From the NCBI RefSeq assembly GCF_039631295.1, contig NZ_JBDIVE010000006.1:62001-126000 (forward strand): a DNA stretch of 64,000 nucleotides. Direction: 5' to 3'. Of this stretch, positions 44,749 through 53,067 are shown piece after piece. The notes beneath the pieces were generated by a model. The model ran no database searches and was not told the DNA's origin. It was given only the letters and a program-made list of their open reading frames with translations. The stretch comes from Viridibacterium sediminicola. GTDB taxonomy: Bacteria; Pseudomonadota; Gammaproteobacteria; Burkholderiales; Rhodocyclaceae. The translations under genes were made by a program, and so were the position numbers. Numbering within the stretch: the first letter of the stretch is position 1; every line of letters begins with the position of its first letter.

Positions 44749-45456
44749 TCAGCGCCGCGCTTCAAGCTCGGCGTCGTCGATCTCGTCGAGCACGTCTTCG
44801 TCCAGGTCGATCTGGCTGGGCAGCGCGCGGCCGGCGGCGGCCAGCACATCGGCGAGGGTGCCGTTGATGATGCGGTCGGCGAGCACGCGGTAGTCGAGCA
44901 GCACGTCGAGCAAGGGGCCTTCGACGATGTAGCCGCCACGGCGTTCGATGAAGCCCAGGCGTGCCAGCTTGCCGAGCGCGAAGTTGCGGATCTTGGTGCG
45001 GCCGCCGAGCTGGGTGCCGAAGTCGGCGAGCAGGGAGGCTTCGGAGACCGCGCCGGAGACTTCTTCACCGTGCACGATGGGTTTTTCCTGGCCGAACATA
45101 TCGTTCTGGCCGTCGTCCTCGCGGGTGCGGCGACCGAGCTGGCGTTCGCGCTTGGGCAGGATGATCAGCGCCCAGATGACGATCAGCAGCGCGATCTCGT
45201 CACGCGTCAGGCCCATCGTGCTGGCTTGGTAGTCGCGCCCGCCGAAGACGGCTTCGTGCACATCGATCTTCAGGCCGACGGCGACATGCTCGGCAAAGGG
45301 ATTGTCGAGCAATTCCAGGCCGACGCCCGCCAGGCGCGCTTCGATCTCATGACGGAAAGCCTCATCGACCAGCGCGCGGCGCACTTGCGCATCATTGCGC
45401 GGCAGCCAGCGGTGAGCGAGCAGGCGGGCGGTGAGGGAGGTGATGTCGTTGTTCAT
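44749..45456 (-). CDS. mksE: MksE/JetB-like small subunit of the SMC complex
   Basis: A 235-residue acidic protein from the ATG at 45456 (MNNDITSLTARLLAHRWL). The open frame extends upstream only through the hairpin repeat, which is not coding. It contains two winged-helix-like parts: RRALVDEAFRHEIEARLAGVG with LTRDEIALLIVIWALIILPK, and the later LLADFGTQLGGRTKIRNFAL with LARLGFIERRGGYIVE. This duplication fits KITE proteins (MukE, MksE, JetB). The C-terminus is strongly acidic (DLDEDVLDEIDDAELE). It is placed between the kleisin-like and ATPase genes, as in mks operons. The family assignment rests on context and fold features. Confidence 0.7.
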   Translation of the reverse strand: MNNDITSLTARLLAHRWLPRNDAQVRRALVDEAFRHEIEARLAGVGLELLDNPFAEHVAVGLKIDVHEAVFGGRDYQASTMGLTRDEIALLIVIWALIILPKRERQLGRRTREDDGQNDMFGQEKPIVHGEEVSGAVSEASLLADFGTQLGGRTKIRNFALGKLARLGFIERRGGYIVEGPLLDVLLDYRVLADRIINGTLADVLAAAGRALPSQIDLDEDVLDEIDDAELEARR

Positions 45457-45463
45457 GGAGTTG

Positions 45464-45618
45464 TTTTTTGACGCGAAGGACGCGAAGAAAAGCGAAGGTT
45501 CACGAAGGTGTTGTGTGCAAGTGGGCTTGCGGAACGACAAAAAGGCAAAAGGGCTCGGCCAGCGCGCAAGTATTTACTTTGCGTACCTTGGCTTTTCTTC
45601 GCGCCCTTCGCGTCGAAA
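45464..45618. repeat. long inverted repeat between the two SMC partner genes
   Basis: TTTTTTGACGCGAAGGACGC, extended by GAAGAAAAGCGAAGGTTCACG at the left, pairs with CGTACCTTGGCTTTTCTTCG then CGCCCTTCGCGTCGAAA at the right. It begins at the stop codon of the kleisin-like gene and ends seven bases before the small-subunit start, filling the intergenic space completely. It is the same family as 37131-37248. Confidence 0.8.
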
Positions 45619-46893
45619 TCAAACACGTCGCACCACCTCGCCCGCCGAGATATGCGAGACCTCGTCTTCCATCACTTCGATGAGATGACTTTCGAGCATC
45701 AGGTCGTAGGGCAGCTGGGTGAGGTCGGCGACCGGGCCTTCGGCCTGGGCTTCTTCGTTGCCGAGCAGCGACAGCAGTGACAAACGATAGCTGGCGAGGC
45801 CGAAATTGCCGCCGAGCACCAGCTTGTGGGCCGGTGTGGCTTGCGGGATGTCGGCCAGCTTCTCGGTCAGGCGTACCAGCAGGCTGAGGTCTTCCGACTC
45901 GCCGGCCTGATCGATGGGCGCGGCTTCGGCGGGCGGCAAGCTGGTGTCCGCCTCGCGTTGGCGCACTTCTTCGGAGAGCACCGATTCGGCGCGGTCGAGC
46001 AGTTCATGGCCGCCCGCAACAAACTGCGTGCGCGGGCCGGCGCCGAGTGCGCCATCGGCGAGCGCGGCGATGCGATGCGTATCGAGCCCGCGCAGCCAGG
46101 CAGCGGCATCGCTGGACGACACGCCGGACGCGCCGAGGGTCACGCGCTGCGATTCGATCTTGTTGAGCGCGCGCTGGAAGGCCGCGTCGACGCGGGCCAG
46201 GCGGCTTTGCGCGAGGCCGATGGAATGCGCCACGCGGGCCACATCCGGCGTAACTTCGTCTTCATTGTCGGCGAGCAGGCCGCGCAGGATCTGCGTGCCT
46301 TTTTCCAGCCAGCGCATATTGCCGGAGAGGCGCGAGCGCGCATCGAGGATGCGGAATTCCGAACCCGAGGCGATGGCGTCTTCAAACGAAGCGGTCAGCG
46401 CATTGAGCTTGGCCAGCAGGTGCTGCAGCATCTCCGGCGTGATCGTGCCGGTGGCCTGCATGCCGGCCAGCTGAGTCGTAAGGAAGCCCAGTTCGGCGTC
46501 TTCCGACTCGCCAAAGCGCAGCAGCGCAGACACTGCTGCGACGGCGTTGCGGCCGGCGTCGGAGAGCTGATACGTGTTGTCTTCACCAAAGACCATCAGC
46601 CCGTTTTCGCGCAAGCGCTTGAGCACCGTTTCGAGCTTGATGGTCTCGATGTAGCTGAAGTGGCGGCGCAGCTCTTCGGGCAGCCAGCGCGGGTGGTCGG
46701 CGCGGGCGCCGATCTCGCGCAGCACGTGCAGGCGGATGAATACTTCTTCCTCGCCACCACGGAACAGGGCGATGAAGGTATCCACCAGCGAACGCGCACG
46801 CACCAGCGACCACAGCGCCGGTACGTCGTCAGGCTCGACGCCGGGGGTCAGGAATTCGTGCAGATGGAGGTCTTGCGCAGCGCCGTGCAGCAT
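45619..46893 (-). CDS. mksF: MksF/JetA-like kleisin subunit of the SMC complex
   Basis: A 424-residue protein. The N-terminal half has winged-helix features (VDTFIALFRGGEEEVFIRLH, then FSYIETIKLETVLKRLRENG and DNTYQLSDAGRNAVAAV). A long helical middle follows (FEDAIASGSEFRILDARSRLSGN through RALNKIESQRV), and a C-terminal winged-helix-like segment (LPYDLMLESHLIEVMEDEVSHI). This three-part layout is that of MukF/MksF kleisins, which bridge the SMC heads and bind the KITE subunit. It starts six bases after the prfB stop, so it is probably in the same transcript as prfB. Assignment is by architecture and operon position rather than by a diagnostic motif. Confidence 0.7.
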   Translation of the reverse strand: MLHGAAQDLHLHEFLTPGVEPDDVPALWSLVRARSLVDTFIALFRGGEEEVFIRLHVLREIGARADHPRWLPEELRRHFSYIETIKLETVLKRLRENGLMVFGEDNTYQLSDAGRNAVAAVSALLRFGESEDAELGFLTTQLAGMQATGTITPEMLQHLLAKLNALTASFEDAIASGSEFRILDARSRLSGNMRWLEKGTQILRGLLADNEDEVTPDVARVAHSIGLAQSRLARVDAAFQRALNKIESQRVTLGASGVSSSDAAAWLRGLDTHRIAALADGALGAGPRTQFVAGGHELLDRAESVLSEEVRQREADTSLPPAEAAPIDQAGESEDLSLLVRLTEKLADIPQATPAHKLVLGGNFGLASYRLSLLSLLGNEEAQAEGPVADLTQLPYDLMLESHLIEVMEDEVSHISAGEVVRRV

Positions 46894-46899
46894 CGTGCT

Positions 46900-48004
46900 T
46901 TAGACGCCTTGCTTGAGACTGGCCTGGATGAAGTCATCCAGATCGCCATCGAGCACGGCTTGCGTGTTGCCGCTTTCAAAGTTGGTGCGCAGATCCTTGA
47001 TACGGCCCTGGTCGAGCACATAGCTGCGGATCTGGTGGCCCCAGCCGATGTCGCTCTTGGCGTCTTCAAGCTTTTGCTGCTCGGCCTGACGCTTGCGCAG
47101 CTCGGCTTCGTAGATGCGCGCACGCAGCATCTTCCAGGCCTCATCTCGGTTGCGGTGTTGCGAGCGGTCGTTCTGGCACTGCACGACGATGCCGGTCGGC
47201 ACGTGGGTCAGACGCACGGCCGAATCGGTCTTGTTGATGTGCTGACCGCCGGCGCCGGACGCGCGGTAGGTGTCGGTACGCACGTCGGAGGGATTGATTT
47301 CGATCTCGATCGAGTCATCGACTTCGGGGAACACGAATACCGACACGAAGCTCGTGTGGCGGCGCGCATTGGAGTCGAACGGCGACTTGCGCACCAGGCG
47401 GTGCACGCCGGTTTCGGTACGCAGATAGCCGTAAGCGTGGTCGCCGGTGATCTTGATGGTGGCGCTCTTGATGCCGGCCACATCGCCTTCGGACTCTTCC
47501 ATCAGCTCGACGGTAAAACCCTTCTTTTCGCAGTAGCGCAGGTACATGCGTTCGAGCATCTGCGCCCAGTCCTGCGCCTCGGTACCACCGGCACCCGACT
47601 GGATTTCGATGAAGGCCGGGCTCGGGTCCATCGGATTGTTGAACATGCGGCGGAATTCGAGCTGGCCGACCTTGGCCTGGATCTCGGCGACATCGGCTTC
47701 GACCGATTCCACGGTGTCCTCGTCGTCTTCGGCGCGCGCGAGCTCGAACAGCTCGTCGCAGTCCTTCAAGCCGCTATCGATGGATTCGAGATTGAGGACG
47801 ACATCTTCCAGCGCCTTCTTCTCGCGGCTCAGGGCCTGCGCGTTCTCGGCGTTGTCCCAGATTTTCGGGTCTTCGAGCTGTTTGCTGACTTCGACGAGCT
47901 TTTCGGCCTTGTTGTCGTAGTCAAAGATACCTCCGCAGCGACTCGGCGCGTTCGCGCAAGTCACTGATGGCATTACTGATGGCGTTGAGGCGTTCGGCTT
48001 CCAT
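46900..48004 (-). CDS. prfB: peptide chain release factor 2, with programmed +1 frameshift
   Basis: RF2 recognises UGA and UAA stop codons. The gene starts at ATG 48004 (MEAERLNAISNAISDLRERA) and reads 27 codons to an in-frame TGA at 47923-47921. A +1 shift there continues into DYDNKAEKLVEVSKQ. The main frame has the GGQ peptidyl-hydrolysis motif in SGAGGQHINKTDS, and the codon-recognition region SGDVAGIKSA-type block reads SEGDVAGIKSATIKI. The full product is about 367 residues. An uncorrected reading would start at a false upstream codon in the wrong frame. The kleisin-like gene follows six bases downstream. Confidence 0.95.
47920..47935 (-). promoter_or_regulatory. prfB programmed +1 frameshift site
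   Basis: On the minus strand the sequence is CGGAGGTATCTTTGAC: a Shine-Dalgarno-like AGG lies three bases upstream of the slippery CTT TGA C. When RF2 is scarce, the ribosome pauses at UGA and slips one base forward, so RF2 controls its own synthesis. All elements of the classical site are intact. Confidence 0.95.
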
Positions 48005-48090
48005 GGCGATCCGGCAAAATGAAATCAATCTGCAATTATACCGGTTTGGCCGCGCTTGCCTTGCACTGCTGTGGACTCAAGGCTGATCGA

Positions 48091-48124
48091 GCCGCCGCGC
48101 GCCGCGCCAGGCGCGCACGGCGGC
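48091..48124 (-). terminator. GC-rich hairpin downstream of cheW
   Basis: GCCGCCGCGCGCC with GGCGCGCACGGCGGC forms a very stable stem 16 bases beyond the cheW stop (minus strand). There is no clear T run, so termination may be partial. Confidence 0.45.
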
Positions 48125-48139
48125 CCGCTGTCAGCTTGG

Positions 48140-48709
48140 CTATGCGCTCAGTGACAGGGCTTGTTCGCCGTGCTCTGCTGTGACCGGCTCCAGCTCGTCG
48201 AGCGAGAGCACGCGGTCAACATTGAGCAGGGTCACGAAGCGGCCGGCGACCTTGCCCATGCCCAGGATGAAGTCGCCGTGGATGCGCGAACCGAAGGAGG
48301 GCGGCGGTTCGATATCGCTGGCGGCGATGTCGAGCACCTCATTGACGGCATCGACCAGCACGCCGAACACCTGTTGCTCGGGGCCGCCGTGGGTTTCGAC
48401 AATGATGATGCAGGTGCGCTTGTTGATCGGCGTCGAGGGCTTGCCGAAGCGCGCCGAGAGGTCCATCACCGGCACCACGGCGCCGCGCAGATTGATCACG
48501 CCGCGCACCGTGCTGGGCATCATCGGCACCACGGTGAGCTGGTTGTACTCGATGATTTCCTTGATCGCCAGAATGCCGATGGCCAAGGTCTCGTTGCCGA
48601 GCATGAAAGTCAGGTACTGGCCTTGCGCGCTATGCGTTGCGGCGCTGGCCAAAGCGACGCTGCTCGCCGGCGCGTTGCCGGACTTGATGGCTGTCTGTGT
48701 ACTGTTCAT
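48140..48709 (-). CDS. cheW: chemotaxis adaptor CheW
   Basis: A 189-residue CheW-domain protein that couples chemoreceptors to CheA. Landmarks are QYLTFMLGNETLAIGILAIKEI, VPMMPSTVRGVINLRGAVVP, VMDLSARFG and VFGVLVDAVNEVLDI. ATG at 48709 is chosen because it has AGGA upstream and begins a normal short N-terminus (MNSTQTAIKSG). It lies 116 bases after the chemoreceptor gene on the same strand. No cheA is in the window, so the kinase must be encoded elsewhere. Confidence 0.94.
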   Translation of the reverse strand: MNSTQTAIKSGNAPASSVALASAATHSAQGQYLTFMLGNETLAIGILAIKEIIEYNQLTVVPMMPSTVRGVINLRGAVVPVMDLSARFGKPSTPINKRTCIIIVETHGGPEQQVFGVLVDAVNEVLDIAASDIEPPPSFGSRIHGDFILGMGKVAGRFVTLLNVDRVLSLDELEPVTAEHGEQALSLSA

Positions 48710-48825
48710 AGGGGATTCCTCATCTCTTTGCAAAAATCCTGTGGTCTGACCGCAGCCGCGATGTTCCAGTGGAACGGCGCAGCTGCGGCGTGAGCCTCAA
48801 AGCGGGCGAGCGCTGAGTGCAGTGA

Positions 48826-51024
48826 TCAGAATTTGGCAAAGTCCTTCTCGTCAGGTGCCGTGCTCTGCCCCGCGCTGAAGAAGCTGCGCGCCAGATTGCT
48901 ATTGCTCGCGATGCGCACGGTGGCGGAGGCGCGTTGCGGCGCGTTCTGACGCTGCTTGCGCTCCTGTGAGCTGGCTACGCGGAAGAAGGACATGGTCTGT
49001 TGCAGTTGCTCAGCCTGACCGCTCATCTCCTCGGCCGTGGCAGCCAGTTCTTCGGAGCTGGAGGCGTTTTGCTGAGTGGTCTGGCTCAGCTGGATGATGG
49101 CCGAATTGATCTGGCTGACGCCGGAGGATTGTTCTTCGGAGGCGGCGGTGATTTCCTGCACCAGGTCCGAGGTGCGCTTGATGTTGGGCACCATCTGACC
49201 GAGCAGATTGCCTGCACGTTCAGCCAGCTCGACGCTGCTGCTTGCAGTGGTGCCGATTTCCTGCGCGGCAATCTGGCTACGTTCGGCAAGCTTGCGCACT
49301 TCGGCGGCCACCACTGCGAAGCCCTTGCCGTGTTCGCCGGCACGCGCAGCCTCGATGGCGGCGTTGAGCGCCAGCAGATTGGTCTGGTAGGCGATGTCGT
49401 CGATGATGCCGATCTTCTGCGCGATCTGCTTCATCGCGGCCACCGTGGCCTTGACTGCTTCGCCGCCTTCAAAGGCTTCCGAGGCCGCCTTGGTGGCGAT
49501 GCCGTCGGTGACCTTGGCATTGTCGGTATTCTGCGTGATCGAAGCCGTCATTTCTTCAATCGAGGCGCTGGTCTGCTCCACGCCGGCGGCTTGTTCGCTG
49601 GCCGCTTGCGACAGCGCCTGCGCCGTCGCACTGACTTCTTCGGAGGCGCTGGAGAGTGCTTCGGCGCCGTTGTTCACATCCACCACCACGGTGGCGAGCT
49701 TGTTCACCGTGCTGTTGACGTATTCCTTCATGCGGGCGAAGGCACCTTCGTACTGCTTGTCGATGCTGTGCGTGAGGTCGCCGTTGGACATCGCCTCCAT
49801 GACGCGTACCACATCGTCGATGCTCGAACCCGTGGTTTTGACGAAGCTGTTGATGCCTTGCGCCATCTCCAGCTGGAAGCCGGCCAGACCTTGCGGATCG
49901 ATCTGCTGGCTGAAGTCGCCACGGTTGGCCGCTTCGACCACGCGCTTCTGCCCATCGATGACCTGATTGAGCTTGCCGACCGTGGTATTGACGTATTCCT
50001 TCATGCTGGCAAAGGCGCCGGCATAGTTTTTGTCGATCTGCTTGCTCAGGTCGCCTGCGGAGACCGAGCCCATGACACGCACCACATCATCGATGCTCGA
50101 TCCGGTCGTCTCGACCAGGGAGTTGAGGCCCTTGGCCATCTCCAGCTGGAAGCCGCGCAAACCCTGTTCCTCGACACGGCGTTCGAAGTTGCCGGCGCTG
50201 GCCGCTTCGATCACGCGCTGCTGACCTTCGATCACTTGTTTGAGCTTGTCCGTCATGTGCTGCATGGCGGCCAACAGCTGGCCGGTTTCGTCGCGCGAGG
50301 TCTGATCGATTTGCACCGACAGATCGCCGCTGGCCAGGCGATTGGCGGTTTCCACAGCTTTGCCCAGCGGCTTGGTCACGCTGCGGCTGATCAGCAGACC
50401 CATTCCGATGCCCAGCAGCACACCGCCGATGATGGTGGAGATCATCAGCGTGCGGCTGCTCTCGTAGAGCACGGTGGTGTCTTCGGACGCCTTTTTTGCG
50501 TTCGACTCTTTACGCTCAGTCAGCTCACCGAGCTGCTTGTCCAGCATGTTTGACTTCTCATGCAGCTGCTTGAGAGACTGGCTTAACGCTTCGTCGCGCT
50601 CGGCGAACTTGGCGCGAGCAGCTAGACTCATGGCGCGTTCCATTTCTTTCAGGTAATCGCTGTAAGTTGTGTCGATTGCGCTAAATACTTGCGCGGCACG
50701 CTGACTTACAAATAGTGGTCTGGCCTTAGCGATATTTTCTTTGAATGCTTCTTGGATCTTTTTAATTTGCCCGAGCTGCGCATCGCGTTGCTCCTGATTT
50801 GTTGCTAACACGTAGTTGGCTTGGGCTCGGCCGATGTCGAACAGATTGAGATTGACCTCCTTGATCAAGGAGAGTCCCATCAGTTGATTGGCATACATAT
50901 CGTCAGCCATGTCGTTTATCTTGTTGGAGTTGGAGATACCGATCAGACCGACGATGACGCTGATCGCGGCGACCAGAACAAAGCCGGCGATCAGCCGGGT
51001 ACCAATCTTCAAATTTGAAAGCAT
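48826..51024 (-). CDS. methyl-accepting chemotaxis protein with internal HAMP-like repeats
   Basis: A 732-residue inner-membrane chemoreceptor. TM1 is about residues 10-30, a four-helix-bundle periplasmic domain about 35-185 and TM2 about 190-212. A HAMP domain (SVTKPLGKAVETANRLASGD) is followed by two homologous blocks of about 90 residues, each containing FQLEMAKGLNSLVETTGSSI or FQLEMAQGINSFVKTTGSSI, then DDVVRVM and SMKEYVNTTVGKLNQVIDGQ-type segments. The signalling domain contains DIAYQTNLLALNAAIEAARA and KGFAVVAAEVRKLAERS. There is no C-terminal NWETF-type pentapeptide. It precedes cheW. Confidence 0.93.
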   Translation of the reverse strand: MLSNLKIGTRLIAGFVLVAAISVIVGLIGISNSNKINDMADDMYANQLMGLSLIKEVNLNLFDIGRAQANYVLATNQEQRDAQLGQIKKIQEAFKENIAKARPLFVSQRAAQVFSAIDTTYSDYLKEMERAMSLAARAKFAERDEALSQSLKQLHEKSNMLDKQLGELTERKESNAKKASEDTTVLYESSRTLMISTIIGGVLLGIGMGLLISRSVTKPLGKAVETANRLASGDLSVQIDQTSRDETGQLLAAMQHMTDKLKQVIEGQQRVIEAASAGNFERRVEEQGLRGFQLEMAKGLNSLVETTGSSIDDVVRVMGSVSAGDLSKQIDKNYAGAFASMKEYVNTTVGKLNQVIDGQKRVVEAANRGDFSQQIDPQGLAGFQLEMAQGINSFVKTTGSSIDDVVRVMEAMSNGDLTHSIDKQYEGAFARMKEYVNSTVNKLATVVVDVNNGAEALSSASEEVSATAQALSQAASEQAAGVEQTSASIEEMTASITQNTDNAKVTDGIATKAASEAFEGGEAVKATVAAMKQIAQKIGIIDDIAYQTNLLALNAAIEAARAGEHGKGFAVVAAEVRKLAERSQIAAQEIGTTASSSVELAERAGNLLGQMVPNIKRTSDLVQEITAASEEQSSGVSQINSAIIQLSQTTQQNASSSEELAATAEEMSGQAEQLQQTMSFFRVASSQERKQRQNAPQRASATVRIASNSNLARSFFSAGQSTAPDEKDFAKF

Positions 51025-51215
51025 GGTTTTTCCTTTTCGAATATTGAGAACGCGATGCTGGCGTGGGTGGCGGAAGGTACTGAACTGCCTGTGTCAATCA
51101 GTTACGTGAGTTCGCCACGCAACATCGTCGTGGCCGCTCGCGTGAAGTTGTGGATGTCCGGCATCTGGCAACTTGAAAGCTGCGCATGCGCCGTTCCTTT
51201 TCTACGCGTCGGCGT

Positions 51216-51584
51216 TCAAGCCATGACCAGCTTGGCAACGGCATCGACCAGCGCGGCCGGGCGGAAGGGTTTGACAATCCAGGCGCGTGCGCCTGCTGCC
51301 TTGCCTTCGGCGATGGTTTTGTCCTGGCTCTCGGTGGTGAGCATGATCACCGGCGTGAAGCGATACGCTGCCAGCTGCTTGAGCGCCTTGAGAAAGCTGA
51401 TGCCGTCCATGTTCGGCATATTCACGTCGGAGATGATCAGATGGAGTTTTCTACCGTCCAGTTTGCTCAGCGCGTCCTTGCCGTCGCAGGCTTCGATCAC
51501 CTCGTAGCCTGCGCCGCGCAGGGTGATGCCGATAGTGCTGCGCATGCTGAGCGAGTCGTCAACAATCATGATGGTCTTGGCCAC
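51216..51584 (-). CDS. cheY: CheY-like response regulator
   Basis: A 122-residue single-domain receiver. The acidic pocket is in IMIVDDSLSMR, the phospho-acceptor Asp in LIISDVNMPNMDG, the switch Thr in VIMLTTESQD and the conserved Lys in ARAWIVKPFRP. The lack of an output domain and the position upstream of a chemoreceptor and cheW on the same strand (191 bases before the receptor) suggest a chemotaxis role. It may be one of several CheY paralogues. Confidence 0.92.
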   Translation of the reverse strand: MAKTIMIVDDSLSMRSTIGITLRGAGYEVIEACDGKDALSKLDGRKLHLIISDVNMPNMDGISFLKALKQLAAYRFTPVIMLTTESQDKTIAEGKAAGARAWIVKPFRPAALVDAVAKLVMA

Positions 51585-52047
51585 GAATTACTCCTGAATG
51601 TATTGGAAAGACACTGCTGGCTTGGTCGATGCCAGGGTGGGCGCTTCAGGAGGCGTGATGGCGCTGTGCAGCGGCCAAGCATCCATGCGCGGAGAATGTT
51701 TTGCGCGCCTAGCGGCGGCTGGGCTGTGCGTGCGAGCACGCGGCACCGGCGCATGCGTTGGGGACGCAGTGCCGTGCTGTCTTTCATGGTGCTGGGGCGG
51801 CCAAGCGTGGTACGCGGACATATGATCTCCTGGCTACTCGCGAAGCGAGCAGTGAAGGGGGTCAAGCCTGGTTCAGGCTAATCCGCGGGGGCTGGGCGGC
51901 AACAAGATTCCTGCGGCGTGAGGCGCGCTAAAGTGCTGGCGCATCGCCACCCGCTGCAGGGGGTCTTAGGCTTATCGGCGACGAGGAAATGAATCTTTAG
52001 GCCTAATTGCGCCGCGCCTATGCAAAGTTCGGATCGGGGGAGAGGCG
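51585..52047. other. intergenic, nothing recognised
   Basis: A 463-base GC-rich gap between cheY and the DNA ligase gene. Short open frames are present on both strands but lack ribosome sites and have improbable composition (Cys/Trp-rich). It presumably contains the cheY promoter near 51590-51650. Confidence 0.5.
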
Positions 52048-52899
52048 TCAAAAGGAATCGGCCGGCCGCAGATAGCTGGCAAACCTTGGCAAACCCTTTG
52101 CAGTGAGGTCGCGGTAGCGATAGCTGATGCGACTACCGATGGCTGGCGGATTGTCGCGTTCGCGATCGGACAGGCCACTGCCAAGCCGAAAGCGTTGTCC
52201 CTCAGGCGTCTCGACCAGCAAGGCACCGAGGCGGCCGGCATTGCGCCCCTTGCCGGGCAGATGGGCGACGACCAGGGCTTCGGCATCGAGCTGGGGTTTG
52301 AGTTTGAGCAGGGCATCGCTGCGCCCGCCCAGATAAGGCGCGTCGGCACGATGCAGGACGAGGCCTTCACCGCCCTCGCGCAGGACTTGCTGCAGTCGCG
52401 CGTCGAGCGCGGCGCGATCAGCCACGCGGAACTGCGTATGCGCTTGCAGCCAGGCCTGCCCGCTGCGCGCTGCAATCTGCCGGATCTGCGCCAGGCGCGT
52501 GCTGAAGTCACCGGCTGCGTCGGGCAGTTCGAAGATCATGTAACGAAGCTCGCGCCAGGCCGGGTCGGCCGGATCGCCCTTGCGCAGCAGGGCCGAGACC
52601 TGCTCGAAGCTGCGTCGTCCCAGCCACAGCTCGCCATCAAGTGGCAGCGGCGGTAGCGCGGCGAGGAACCAGTCCGGCGCGCTGACGATATTGCCGCTGC
52701 GAAACCTCAGCGTTTTGCCGTCCCACAGGCCGCGTACGCCGTCGAGCTTCTCGCTGACCCAGTAGGCCGCCGGGTCGATTTCCTGGCGGTAGTTGTTGGC
52801 GAGGGGGATGTCCGGCGCGCTGGCTGCACGCGCGATCCGTGCGTGCATGGCCCACAGGCCGAGGGCAAGCTGGCTGGCGATGAAGTGTCTTCTGTTCAT
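52048..52899 (-). CDS. exported ATP-dependent DNA ligase (Lig E-type)
   Basis: A 283-residue minimal ATP-dependent ligase with an export signal (MNRRHFIASQLALGLWAMHA, cleaved near RAASA). The nucleotidyl-transfer lysine is in motif I, SEKLDGVRGLWDGKTL, at about residue 55. Later motifs are LDGELWLGRRSFEQ, EGGEGLVLHRADAPY (motif IV), and SDALLKLKPQLDAEAL (motif V). The C-terminal OB domain is present and there is no extra domain, as in Lig E. These periplasmic enzymes seal nicks in extracellular or incoming DNA. ATG at 52899 is preferred because the signal peptide begins there; the open frame upstream is antisense to the adjacent hydrolase gene. Confidence 0.88.
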   Translation of the reverse strand: MNRRHFIASQLALGLWAMHARIARAASAPDIPLANNYRQEIDPAAYWVSEKLDGVRGLWDGKTLRFRSGNIVSAPDWFLAALPPLPLDGELWLGRRSFEQVSALLRKGDPADPAWRELRYMIFELPDAAGDFSTRLAQIRQIAARSGQAWLQAHTQFRVADRAALDARLQQVLREGGEGLVLHRADAPYLGGRSDALLKLKPQLDAEALVVAHLPGKGRNAGRLGALLVETPEGQRFRLGSGLSDRERDNPPAIGSRISYRYRDLTAKGLPRFASYLRPADSF

Positions 52900-53067
52900 G
52901 GCACGCTCCTGCAATGAGCTTCCGGTTACTGCAGGATAATGAAAATGGCATGTTTGCGTGAAGCGTACTTTCGGGTAAGCAAAGCACCGCGCACCGCGTG
53001 TCTGATGCAGGTGCCACCGAAGCTTCAAAGCCTTAGAATGGCCCATCTGTCCAGCGGAGGATCCGCC

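Noticed and set aside
41251..46893. Calling the SMC operon a complete Wadjet system
   Set aside because: No JetD topoisomerase-like nuclease gene is adjacent within the window, and the accessory subunits are recognised mainly by architecture.
47924..47973. Alternative prfB start in the +1 frame without frameshift
   Set aside because: The residues before DYDNKAEK look non-coding, while the zero-frame start at 48004 gives the normal RF2 N-terminus and the canonical shift site.
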